Part shown: piece after piece, positions 1 through 11,925 of the stretch
How positions within the stretch are numbered: the stretch's first letter is position 1
Layout of the letters: each line of letters starts with the position of its first letter
NCBI GenBank assembly: GCA_950097015.1
Contig: CATNEN010000007.1
Span: 3,224,001 to 3,288,000 of the forward strand
Direction of reading: 5' to 3'
DNA length: 64,000 nt
Source of the DNA: Macrostomum hystrix
Lineage: Eukaryota; Platyhelminthes; Macrostomidae
Position numbers and translations under genes: made by a program
Notes under the pieces: model-generated
Told to the model about the DNA's origin: nothing
The model's database searches: none
Seen by the model: only the letters and a program-made list of their open reading frames with translations

Positions 1-300
1 GAGGGGGGCAGGTCTCCGGGGACGCCGGCTCGCCTGAGTGACGAGTTCTGCTCGCGTTTCTCCGCGCACTCCGCGCATTAGATATGCTGATATGTCCGAG
101 AGAGAAAATCGGCTAAGAAAAATTTCTGACCGACGACCGACTCCTTGGCAAACAGCGCTGCGGGGGGAACTTTATCTAGTAGGGACGAGGAAAGAGGATG
201 ACAGCGGGAGTGAGTGAGAGATCGAATTGGCATCAGATAGACTGGAAAATCGTGCCACATGCCATCCATTTCCTGTTCGCTGCCCTGTTGCATTCCGCAG
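1..300 (+). other. Intron of junctophilin (end only)
   Basis: The acceptor ATTCCGCAG ends at 300, and the following exon continues a MORN repeat in phase. I see no recognisable exon in these 300 bases. Confidence 0.6.
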
Positions 301-3300
301 GCACCTACGCCGGCTGCTGGTTCCACGGCACTCGACACGGTCTCGGTGTTCGCCAGTCCGTTCCATTCGGCCTGGCAGCTCCATACCGCGACGATGCTGC
401 CGAATCCTCGCCCGCTGCAGTCGCTTCCGCCGCGTCTGCTCGTAGACAGCGCGACGAATCGCTGACTTCGCTTCGTTCAGCTCACCCAGACGAAGCCGCA
501 GAGGGAGCTGAGCCTCAGGATCGCCCAAGACGTCGACAACCTGGTGACGAGTATCGGGCAGGATTCGTTCTCAGTAGCCGGTATTCGACCGCAGCCGCAG
601 CCGCTAGCGAAGCGCCTGGCGGAGCAGCAGCGTCCGGACCCGAAAATGACCCAAGCTCGCCTGGCTATCGGCACCGGCGTCTGCGACCACCCAGCGGAGG
701 CACTTCGCTGGGTCGTGCTCTACTTGGCAGGCTGCGGAAGCAGAGGTCTGCCGGTGAAATTGAGCAACAGTATCAGAAAAAGCAGCAGCAGCAGCAGCAA
801 TCCCCTTCGCCGAGTCCACAGCAGCAGCCTGACCTGCAGCAGCAGAGACGTCGTCGCTTTCTGGGTCACCGATCGAGCTCCGTGCGTTCCGCTGCTAGCG
901 ACCGAACTTCACCAGCGTCAGCAGCTTCGGTCTCGACTGATCTTCTCGACGATGCAGACCGACGCGCTGCAACAGAAGAGGAGCTGGATGACGAGGATGA
1001 GCTTCTAGACCCTTCGGTGACGGAGGTGTACTGCGGCGAGTGGAAGCAGGACCGAAGGTGTGGCCTTGGCGTGGCCGAACGAAGCGATGGACTGAAATAC
1101 GAAGGCGAATGGGAGGGCAACCGGCGGCACGGCTATGGCGCGACAACCTTTCCTGATGGGAGCTGCGAGGCTGGAAAGTACAGGGCGAATGCTCTGACAG
1201 TGTCCACGGCCAGGCGAGGCCGGCTGTTTCTGCTGAAGAGCTCGCGACTGCGCGAAAGAGTTGACACGGCGGTCAGGGAGGCGCGAGCAACGATGAGCGA
1301 GGCCTTGAAACGAGCAGAAAACGCTCAGGCCAGGTAATGAGTGTTCAATTTCGTGAGCCTCGAGCTTTCCTGGGTATGGGACCGCCACACAGAAGCTTAT
1401 AAAAGTACAATTAGCTAGGAAATTAATAGGGTTGGGGACAGAGAGCAGCAGCTCCTATTGATAGTTGCGTTTTCGGGAATCTTTTCCTTGAACCGTTTTT
1501 TAGTAAACACAATCAAGGTCCTTGGGTGAGCACAATAAGGTTTTTTGTAGTTCTCGCTTGAGCAGTGCTGGCTCGCGAGATCGAGGGAATAAAAATATTG
1601 GAAACAGAGGCGAGGCCTCTGCCAAACAAGAATGAGAATGAAAGTGAGCATTATTTAAGCCAAGCCTACTGAACAGAGCCAATCGATAAACTGCTAACAA
1701 TATTCGCTAGACTGAGCGAGCAAGGTCATCAATACCGGTCCTCCACCCGCTAGACTGAACTATAGAACAGCCATTGCAATCAGCATATTGGTGCAGCTAT
1801 GATAGCATATAAGCTATAGGTATCGCATTGGACCGCACACAATAATCTGCGAACTAGAATTGCGGTTAAGAGTAGGAGAGGAAAGCAAAGAGGATTGGGG
1901 ATTATTGAAAATTCGAATGGGCATTTTAGCGATTCTCGGCACGGCCTTATTGCGTGAGCGCATTTTCACAGTCCTATTTTAGTGATATAGGAATAGCCTC
2001 TAAATATGATTTTGGAGAGAGGGGTGGGGAAAACAAGATTTCCTTGAATATCGTATTCAGTGCCTGATGAATGGACCCCGTGCCCAAGCTGCTCTGGCAG
2101 CTGAGGGAATCAATATTGCCTGGCCTACCCCTCGACTGCCCGCCCCGACTCTCTCTCGACTCGTCCTATATCCCTTTTGAGACAGAGTTTTCCCAACGCG
2201 CGCGAGAGAGAATGAATATGAAGGCCCTGCAAGTCGAGCAATGAAGCAAATAATCAAAGCGCAGAAATGCCAGCGCCCGAAAGATGGAGGATGTCGAGAA
2301 TGCGAAAGACTGAGGGGGAGAGGTCTTGCTCTAGGGCTTTTCGCGAAATAGGGGAACTGTAGAACAGGCTACCTAATGAGCTGCTTTCTCTTCTCTCCCT
2401 CTCGCTCACTCGCTCACTCACTTTGCCACCCCAGAGCATTAAGTTAAATCCAATTGCATCAAGTGCATCTTAGGCTCGCAACGCCCACGCGAGTGGGTTT
2501 CTTTCACTGTAGTGTGCTCCCAGTTTATTTGGCTTATTTCCTCTCTTTATTTTTCTGCCTTCCTCGTTTTTTTGATTGTTCGAGTGTTTTCTGACTTCTC
2601 TTTTGATTCATCAAAACAAATTGCAGGCAACAAATCAGTAGGCAAAAGGCTGAATTAGCTGACGCAGCGGCCCACAAGGCCAGACTGGACAGCGACTTGG
2701 CACGCAAGGTGGCCCGGGACTATGCGCCGGATTTTGACCAGCCGGGTAAGGACTCGCTGTTTACACTTAAATTGTACACTGATATGCACACTTATATTTA
2801 CACTAACATGTACACCGATATGTACACTGCTATTTACACTTGTACTGATATGTACACTTATAAAACAGGCATAGACTTCTAAATACAGAAAACGGAGAGA
2901 CAACTTCCGCCAAACCCTCCGTAAAGATTAAGAAAGCCTTATAAAGCTTAAGAAAGAAAACAAAATCGTTTTTTTTCAAGACACGAGTTTAAAAAGTTGT
3001 AAAGCAAAAAAGTTCTTGATTTTCGCTCCATTGATTTTTTGTTCTCTACAATCATATGAATAAATTCTCTACATTTCATCTGAAGCTTGCACGTCTACCT
3101 GTTATAGCTAGTGAGCTGTGCTTAAATAAAGTTATCTATTTAGTTATTCAAGGGCACCCCAGGCTTGACTGTGCACAGAATGTACACATAGAATGTACAC
3201 ATAGAATGTACATGCAAGGCAAGCCTGAGCGAGAGTGGCTTTAGGGATAGACCGAAATGTAAAAAGCACTATCTACACAACCCTCTAGTAGACGTATCTT

Positions 3301-6300
3301 GATCCACTACGATGACTCATCAATAAACGCTCATTGGCCGATTTGGATGAATGTCTGTAAGTGTAAGAAGGTGAACTCAATAATCAATGGCTAATGTACA
3401 CAGATTGCTAAGGCAGTGTGTAGTGACCTCAATTCGCGAAACTTCTGTACCATGTTCAATTGACCTTCGAGAACATTCTATACAGTACGAAAACATTGAT
3501 TTCTAGAAAATTCTTCGATATAGTACAAATTAAACTTCGCCATTTTTCTCAGAATATTCCTTTAGTACAATAATTGCATAATTCACCATAAATTATTGTA
3601 TATCTAACACAAACTCCTCATGCGCTTGCATCTAATAATAAATAGCCTAATTAAATTTGTTTTACCGTACAGTATATTTCTAGAAACTTCCGGAAACGCT
3701 AAAATACACTATAAATATACTGCACCCGATCCAGCAATAATCAAATCCTTTTTGATCTCATACGAGACTCAACAAACAATACAAAAAAACCACCGCCTAG
3801 CTCTTAATTACTCGCGAACTCGCGACCACAAAACCGCTTCAAGTGCAAGGCTTTCTAGTTTTACTCACCCTTCAAAGTTTTATACTCTAATAAATGAAAA
3901 GAACAAACACGCAGGCCCGGAATTCCTGAAGCGACGCACAGAAAACGACGTGTTGAGCAGTCTGTCCCTGACAACATCGCGATCCCGACCAGCCGGGACT
4001 GCCGCTTCAGCCAACAGATCGCTGACAAGGCAGCGCCACATCGAGGATTCGTCGCCAGCTAGACCCGGACCAACGTCTAATGCGCCCAACGCCTGTCTGC
4101 AGGTGTCAGATGCCGTACTTCAGGTGAGGATGCTATGTGTCAAAGAGGAAGTTGAATTCCGAATAATTCATCAATGAATGGGCATTGTGTTAGATTGCTA
4201 AGGTGTCGCGATGGTACAAAAACGATAGCACGTCTGGCAAAAACGTGCCTCGTCATCTAATTAGTAGGAGTCGATTGTTGGACTGACCTAAGCTGCGCCT
4301 GCAAGTCATGGCACTAAGCGCGCCATGCACCGTAACGCCACTTAAAAGTGCGCCGGTCTCTGTCAATGCAAAAATCGAATATAAAAACAAGGGACAACGG
4401 AAGAATTGGCATTTTTATTCCAGCCATAAAGGTTTGAGTTTGAGGCTCAAATGCGACGTAAACAGGAAGTGGTTGCAGAAAAAATCTTTTTTTATCCCTA
4501 AGGGTCTTGCGATGCTGACTCGCCGACAAAATAACGATTCACCAAAATCTAACCTCAAAAAGTCCCAACTCTCTAAACTCCCAACACTCTAAAATCCCAA
4601 CTCGCTAAACTCCCAACTCGCAAAAATCCAACCTCGCTAAAATCCCAACTCGCTAAACTCCCAACTCGCTAAAATCCCAACACTCTAAAATCCCAACTCG
4701 CTAAACTCCCAACTCGCAAAAATCCAAACTCGCTAAAACCCCAAATCGCTAAACTCCCAACACTCTAAAATCACAACTCGCTAAACTCCCAATGCGCTAA
4801 AATCCCAACACTCTAAAATCCCAACTCGCTAAACTCCCAACTCGCAAAAATCCAACCTCGCTAAAACCCCAACTCGCTAAAACCCCAAATCGCTAAACTC
4901 CCAACACTCTAAAATCACAACTCGCTAAACTCCCAATGCGCTAAAATCCCAACACTCTAAAATCCCAACTCGCTAAACTCCCAACTCGCAAAAATCCAAC
5001 CTCGCTAAAACCCCAACTCGCTAAAATCCTAACTCGCTAAAATCCCAACACTCTAAAATCCCAACTCGCTAAAACCCCAAATCGCTAAAATCCCAACTCG
5101 CTAAAATCCCAACACTCTAAACTCCCATGTCGCTAAACTCCCAACTCGCTAAAATCCCAACACTCTAAACTCCCAACTCGCTAAACTCCCAACTCGCTAA
5201 AATCCAAACTCGTTAAAACCCCAAATCGCTAAACTCCCAACACTCTAAAATCCCAACTCGCTAAACTCCCAACTCGCTAAAATCCCAACACTCTAAAATC
5301 CCAACTCGCTAAACTCCCAACTCGCTAAAATCCCAACACTCTAAAATCCCAACACTCTAAAATCCCAACTCGCTAAAATCCAAACTCGTTAAAATCCCAA
5401 CACTCTAAACTCCCAACTCGCTAAACTCCCAACTCGCTAAACTCCCAACTCGCTAAAATCACAACACTCTAAAATCCCAACTCGCTAAACTCCCAACACT
5501 CTAAAATCCCAACTCGCAAAACTCCCAACTCGCTAAAATCCCAACACTCTAAACTCCCAACTCGCTAAAATCCCAACACTCTAAACTCCCAACTCGCTAA
5601 AATCCCACATCGCTAAAATCCCAACTCGCTAAAATCCAAACTCGCTAAAACCCCACATCGCTAAAATCCCACATCGCTAAAATCCCACCTCGCTAAAACC
5701 CCAAATCGCTAAAATCCCACATCGCTAAAATCCCACATCGCTAAAATCCCAACTCGCTAAAATCCCAACACTCTAAAATCCCAACTCGCTAAAATCCAAA
5801 CTCGCTTAAATCCAAACTCGCTGAAACCCCAAATCGCTAAAATCCCACCTCGCTAAAACTCCTAATCGCTAAAATCCCAACTCGCTAAAACCCCCAAATC
5901 GCTAAAATCCCAACTCGCTGAAATCCCACCTCGCTAAAATCCCAAATCGCTAAAACCCCAAATCGCTAAAATCCCAACTCGCTAAAATCCCAAATCGCTA
6001 AAACCCCAAATCGCTAAAATCCCAACTTGCTAAAACCCCAAATCGCTAAACTCCCAACACTCTAAAATCCCAACTCGCTAAACTCCCAACACTCTAAAAT
6101 CCCAACTCGCTAAACTCCCAACTCGCTAAAATCCCAACACTCTAAACTCCCAACTCGCTAAAATCCCAACACTCTAAACTCCCAACTCGCTAAAATCCCA
6201 CATCGCTAAAATCCCAACTCGCTAAAATCCAAACTCGCTAAAACCCCACATCGCTAAAATCCCACATCGCTAAAATCCCACCTCGCTAAAACCCCAAATC

Positions 6301-9300
6301 GCTAAAATCCCACATCGCTAAAATCCCACATCGCTAAAATCCCAACTCGCTAAAATCCCAACACTCTAAAATCCCAACTCGCTAAAATCCAAACTCGCTA
6401 AAATCCAAACTCGCTGAAACCCCAAATCGCTAAAATCCCACCTCGCTAAAACTCCTAATCGCTAAAATCCCAACTCGCTAAAATCCCAACTCGCTTAAAT
6501 CCCACCTCGCTAAAATCCCAAATCGCTAAAACCCCAAATCGCTAAAATCCCAACTCGCTAAAACCCCAAATCGCTAAAATCCCAACTCGCTAAAATCCCA
6601 AATCGCTAAAATCCCAACTCGCTAAAACCCCAAATCGCTAAAATCCCAAATCGCTAAAATCCAACCTCGCTAAAATCCCAAATCGCTAAAATCCCAACTC
6701 GCTAAAACCCTAAATCGCTAAAATCCCAAATCGCTAAAATCCAACCTCGCTAAAATACGAATCTAACTAATAAAATTATTAGATTAAAAAACAATTGTCC
6801 TATAGATTGTGCGCAAGTCAACTACAAGACAGCGCTTATTGGAACAGGTGAGCTAACAGGTCTAGGATAATTTCCTAGGCAATGAATTCAGTTTGTTGTT
6901 ATACGAGTACCAGAACCGCTGCGCTTTTATTGTTGTTGACGGAGAGTTTGAGCTGAGTCAATGCCGCTGAATGACATTGTGGACTGCGGAGTAGCATTTT
7001 TGATCCCTCGATTCGTCAATGTATCAAATCAAAAAGCTTAGCTGAGCTAGCGTGCTCAGCAGCAGGAGCAGCAGCCGAACCTTTGCATGCACTTTTTCAA
7101 ATCGATTTCAGATGATCTTATTTGAAATGAAACCGCATTTTGTTAACCAAGGCAGCGAGATTAAACAATCGAAGCCCAAAATTATAAAGGCCTTTACGAA
7201 GTATTTTTCGCAGCATGGTCAAGGGCCATAAATCACAATGCTTAAAATCCCATATTTTGCCGATTTATCGAAGTTTTCACATAGTTAAATTACCATCACC
7301 TTCTCACAACTGTTCCACGTCTCACCGCAGGTCGGCGGCAGTCGGCGCGGTAGTTTTCGACTGTCACCGGCTGTTGTTCGCAGCAACAACATCAGCGGCA
7401 ACGGCGGCAGCGGATCCAAGGACAGCGGTCTGACAGCCGCAGCAGCCGCTTCAACATCATCTGGGCAAGCGGCTTCATCGTCTACAACTCCGAGCTACAG
7501 AGATCGGGTGGAGCCTCTAGCCCGGGTTCTGGACACGGCTCCCGCCATCGATCACTTCGATCAGTACCGGTTGGCACCAGCCGTACTCGGCTCATAGTTG
7601 CAGCAGATTTATATGTGTATTTACATGCTAGCTTACCCCAGTGCCCCGATGACTTCCCCTATATTATCCGTTTTCTCTATTTTCTGGTTTTCCTGTTTCT
7701 CGGCCCGCTGCTGAGTCTCCCCGGTGCCCGGTTTCCCCGGTGCCCGGTTTCCCCGGTGCCCGGTTTCCCCGGTGCCCGGTTTCCCCGGTGCCCGGTTTCC
7801 CCGGTGCCCGGTTTCCCCGGTGCCCGGTTTCCCCGGTGCCCGGTTTCCCCGGTGCCCGGTTTCCCCGGTGCCCGGTTTCCCCGGTGCCCGGTTTCCCCGG
7901 TGCCCGGTTTCCCCGGTGCCCGGTTTCAGACCCTGTTGCCCCTGATGCGGAAGTAGTTAAAGCCTTTCGAATGCCTTGCAAGTTTCGATCTTTGAAAACC
8001 ACAGAGCCGCTCCCAGTGTCTACCGCAGAAAGCGGGATAGCGGTCTGGGCCGTGACTCCTCCTTCGAGGACTCGCCCAGCAACAGCGGCTTTGTTGCCTC
8101 AGACCGAGCCTCAGCAGCGGCTAGCGGCGCGCTGGCGTCCGTCTCTGCCTCCGGTTCCGCTTCTGCAGCTGCAGCCGCGACCAGCTCTCTGGCAGTCGCT
8201 ACCGTCGCCAATGGCAATCATCGCGGCGACTCGGACAGCGGACTTAGCGAATTAAGTGGCGGCTCCATGGGCAGGTGTCGCAGGCGCACCCTACCGTCTT
8301 TATTGGACTCCACACCGCCGAGTCCGCCGACGCTGATTGGTCCAAATGAGCTGGACACCGAGAGGCGCGGGTGAGAAATTGCGTGGGTGGGTTTTCTCGG
8401 AGTGAGTTTGGTGCTTGTGGAGTGAGGCGGGTGCTTGCGGAGGGAGGTGGGTGGTTTATGATAATAAAAATATTCGCTGGCCCTAGCCTGTGGGCCCTAG
8501 CGAATTTCGTGACTGTAGACCCGCAGCCAGCGAGGAGGCAATTCTGCCCATTCTGGTGACACCTTAAAAAAATTATAGAATTTGACCATATTTAATGAGG
8601 TTCGGCTTCTGATATTTATCGATCCGTTTTAAAAACGGAAGAATTTTCTGTGCGTTGAAGGAACATTCTGTGCCCAATAACCCAGAAAAACTTCTAGCAG
8701 AGTTTTAAAATTCAGTCGATTCGATTTCGTCGTTAGCACTTTAATTTCGCATCTTGCTGGCCTGAATCTGATAATTCGATATTTAACCATTTTCAACTGA
8801 AGCTGGGAATCGTAGGTAATTGCATCGAGGCAAGGAATGCTAATATTTTCTCAGTTGGGTCCAATCCATTTCCGTCTCACACCTCACTGCGCAGCCACCT
8901 CACTGCATCCTCCTAGCAATTTCGAATGCCTAATGAGATAAGGCATGTTAATATTTCATGGCTCATGGATGGACCGAGAGTGCATGTTAGTGTCTCTGAG
9001 TTAGTCTATGCTAGTCCTTTCAGTACTTCTCTGCGACTGGTGCAGCAATGGAACTGTAATGCACGTTATGCTGATTTTATTACACTGTCCATGGACATTT
9101 ATCATTAAGCTATTTTTCCTGATGTTTTTGCTAAAATGTGCCTAAAAATAACGATTGCTTTCTGTGCAGTGCTTCAAAGTAACTGAGGTGGGTGTTAACA
9201 GGAGTGCCATCTCAACTGGGACTCAAAGATCCCATCTCAACCGACACTCCCAGATCCCATCTCATCTGGGACTCACAGATCCCATCTCATCTGGGACTCT

Positions 9301-9796
9301 TTGCGACCTGATGCACAGGGAACGTCATAACCAGAGGCTCGCGCCAATCACGCTATACTAAATCTCTAAGGTTTGTTTGGTTTGACCTTAAATACTCACA
9401 ATAAAAGTACACTTGCACTTAACCGCCCCATTAAACCCGAAACAGAGTTGGCCAGGCTTTCAATGGGTCAAACGGACAGTCGGCCAGCTACATAGTTGAG
9501 AACGGTGTTCGCAAACGCGTGCTGCACTCCCGTCTGTGCTCAGCGGCCATCTCATCGCCTCACAGATATTGTCAGCAGCTGTCGCTGCCGCAGCAGCGTC
9601 ATCATCAGCAACAGCAGCAGCAGCAGCAGCTGTGCCGCATCGAGTCGCAGGCCCGCTTATGCAAGGATCTGGGCGAGGGCAGTCTGCCTGACGTCAGCGT
9701 CTGTCGATACATCATGCGGAGAGGCCTCATGCCCAGGGAAGAGGTCGCCCAACTGGGCAGGCAGCGCCGGCTGGAGCTGCTCAGGATGGAGGAGCA

Positions 9797-9861
<65 letters not shown>

Positions 9862-11925
9862 GGCTTAGAAGAGAGGTTGCAGCCGCCGCTGCAGAGCCTA
9901 CAGATGTGCGCGTAGGTTTTCTAGAGGATGGGCATTGGTAGAGGTACAGGGAAGCGGATGCAGTGAATAGGCAGGATAGGGAAGGATAGGGAAGGATAGG
10001 GAAGGATAGGGAAGGATAGGAAAGGATAGTAAAGGACAGGGAATGATGAGGAATGATAGGGAAGGATAGGGATGGATATAGGGAAGGATAGGAATAGATA
10101 GGGAAAGATTGGGAAAGATTGGGAGAGGATAGGGAACGGTTGGAGAGAATACGGAAGGTGACGAATGGGATTGGGAACGGTGATGATGGATGGGAAGTGA
10201 TGATAGGATAGGAAGATATTAAAGGAGGTCGCGAACCCGCCCCCAGGAGTGCAAGCGGCTGCCCGTGGAGGACCCGTTGCACAGCTTCGTCTCTCGCTGC
10301 GGCCTGCGGCGCCGGCTCCTCTGCAGCCGCTGCGCATCTCTGGAGCCGCCGTTGAACTCACGCGAGCCGCCGACCGCCTCCGAGCACTGGCGCCGGCTGC
10401 TGCTGCTGTCGCTGGAGGAGCCGCAGGCGGCGACTAACACCGGCGGCGGCAAACCGGCTGGCGGCTCATCCTCCGCGCTGACCGCTGCGGCCAGGCTGTC
10501 TGCCGCTGCCGCTTCACACGCCTTTTGGCGAGTGGCCCAGTGGATCTGGCTGAATGCCGGGGTGAGTTCGGCGTGCCCAGGTTTGGGATGTCCGGTCAGT
10601 TTTGGGGTGTCCGGTCAGTTTTGGGGTGTCCGGTCAGTTTTTGGGGTGTCCGATCAGTTTTGGGGTGTCCGGTCAGTTTTTGGGGTGTCCGGTCAGTTTT
10701 GGGGGTGTCCGGTCAGTTTTTGGGGTGTCCGGTCAGTTTTTGGGGTGTCCGGTCAGTCCGGTCAGTTTTGGGGTGTCCGGTCAGTTTTGTTTGTCATGTC
10801 TGTGGATTTGTCCAGCCTGTTGCGTGTTCCGGTCAACGCGTTTGCTATTTTTAGTGATTGAAATTCAAACTCAATTAAGAATCCTTAGCAAGCATTATAG
10901 TGAACTTAATATTATGGCTTCTCATACGGAGTTTTCTTTGGACATGCCAGCGAAATGAGCAAAGAGCTGATTTCGAAGACTTACACCTAATGCATGCAGT
11001 GTTTGTTTCTGTGCGCTAATGAGGCAAAGTCGGGATAAGCTGCTGCTGCCGTCCCTCTCCTGTCCATTCCCATATTCCCTCGAATATTGAGTTTTTTTTT
11101 CGGAGAGACGCTCTGACTCTCAGCCCACCGCGTGCGTGCTTCTTTTTTGGAGTAAATAGAAGAGAAATAACATTGCTGACCGGCTTCCGACTCTGCTGCA
11201 GGCCCCTGAAACCTGCTTCTTTTCCTCTTGCTTTTTTTTCTAGAATTCTTCTGGCTTCAAGCGCTGTCTGACTGGATGACATGAAATCAGCACGCACTAT
11301 GCTGTACATCATGCATGTGCGTGTCCTTGCCGTATGCTGCATTGAGTTGGCTTGCTTCAGAATTTTTATGCTGCTATCTCAGTTTCAGTTTTGTTTCTGA
11401 CTGTCAGGCAACATTTTTAACTTAAAATTAGTTAACGCGTTTGCCTCTCGCACCAAGGTCCCTGAGCTCGATTCCAAGGCGAGGCCGCATTAAATTGGGG
11501 CGCAGCCGCGGAGAGAAGGCTTAAGGGCTGATGGTGCAATTTACGCCTTTGGGGGCCAACCTCCAAGGCACAGTAAGAGTGCACACTGCCTGACGATGAG
11601 AAAGTCAGGGCAGATGTACACCCGTGAGCATGCTTACAGTATGCGTATGTGCTCAGGAGTCAGTGGAATGGGTAGAACTGCCTTCTAGCTGGCTGCAGGT
11701 CTACTGTCACCAAATGATATGCCGCCAGCCCTCCTGCAAATAATCAGTATTATTACTTCCCGGCCCGAATGTATGTTCATGGAGTTTAATGGATAACCCT
11801 ATTCCTCTTCCCATTCGAAGGAGCTGCTTCAGGAGCACTTCCTGCTGCTGTTTGTGCTCATTGTTAACACCGGCCTAGCTCTGCTGGTGTTTCACCTGCT
11901 CACCAGCAATGCGAAACTTCCCTAG
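301..11925 (+). CDS. jph: Junctophilin, 3' part (8 exons; 5' end lies before the window)
   Basis: Junctophilins tether plasma membrane to ER/SR: N-terminal MORN repeats bind the plasma membrane and a C-terminal helix anchors in the ER. Exons inferred: 301-1333, 2627-2745, 3915-4123, 7331-7563 (or to 7569), 8029-8370, 9446-9911, 10247-10561, 11821-11925; phases match at every junction, giving about 939 residues. Exon 1 opens inside a MORN repeat (GTYAGCWFHGTRHGLGVRQS), runs through the joining region (SLTSLRSAH, as in vertebrate junctophilins), then more MORN repeats (YCGEW, YEGEWEGNRRHGYG). The LRERVDTAV segment and exon 2 (ARKVARDYAPDFDQPG) are the conserved helical region. The last exon encodes the tail anchor (FVLIVNTGLALLVFHLLT) and TAG at 11923. 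Exons 4-7 are low complexity, with a polyQ run in exon 6, matching the family's divergent region. No start codon is visible; the first MORN exons must lie upstream. The exon 4 donor is uncertain. Confidence 0.9.
4560..6765. repeat. 16-bp minisatellite in junctophilin intron 3
   Basis: About 2.2 kb of imperfect 16-bp units with consensus CTCGCTAAAATCCCAA, roughly 135 copies. Common variants are CACTCTAAAATCCCAA and AATCGCTAAAACCCC. Higher-order blocks recur; for example stretches near 5540-5900 and 6130-6480 are almost the same, which indicates segmental duplication inside the array. The rest of this intron (4124-4560 and 6770-7330) shows nothing recognisable. Confidence 0.95.
7716..7926. repeat. 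16-bp GC-rich minisatellite in junctophilin intron 4
   Basis: About 13 nearly perfect copies of GGTGCCCGGTTTCCCC. Because 16 is not a multiple of 3, each frame cycles through the same short peptide, creating long false ORFs on both strands. Confidence 0.95.
9783..9863 (+). repeat. CAG/CAA trinucleotide run encoding polyglutamine
   Basis: In junctophilin exon 6, read in frame as about 23 glutamines after RRLELLRMEEQ. CAA interruptions are concentrated in the 3' half. A shorter CAG run lies at 9607-9630. Confidence 0.9.
9968..10135. repeat. 10-bp repeat in junctophilin intron 6
   Basis: Units near AGGATAGGGA. They are perfect for the first copies and then decay toward 10135. Confidence 0.85.
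10572..10792. repeat. 19/20-bp repeat in junctophilin intron 7
   Basis: About 11 copies of TGTCCGGTCAGTTTTGGGG with variable T and G runs. The array starts only about ten bases after the exon 7 donor (GTGAGT at 10562). Confidence 0.9.
11435..11720 (+). mobile_element. tRNA-derived SINE, family A, copy 1
   Basis: In the last junctophilin intron. A box-B-like motif (GAGCTCGATTCC) follows TCTCGCACCAAGGT, and then a body (TGCAATTTACGCC, CCTCCAAGGCACAGT, GAGAAAGTCAGGGCAGATGTACAC). The same order is found on the minus strand near 25.9-26.1 kb and in part near 57.0 kb, which shows a dispersed family. Ends and target duplication were not resolved. Confidence 0.7.

Noticed and set aside
3620-4177. 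185-aa ORF starting upstream of junctophilin exon 3
   Set aside because: Only its part from 3915 to 4123 is supported, as a phased junctophilin exon; the rest is intron.
7664-8255. ORFs with repeated PGFPGARFPRCPVSPV, collagen-like
   Set aside because: Product of the 16-bp minisatellite in an intron, not a collagen.
9605-10361. Minus-strand ORFs with polyCys and SFPIL repeats
   Set aside because: Antisense of the CAG tract and the AGGATAGGGA repeat; the plus strand holds phased junctophilin exons.
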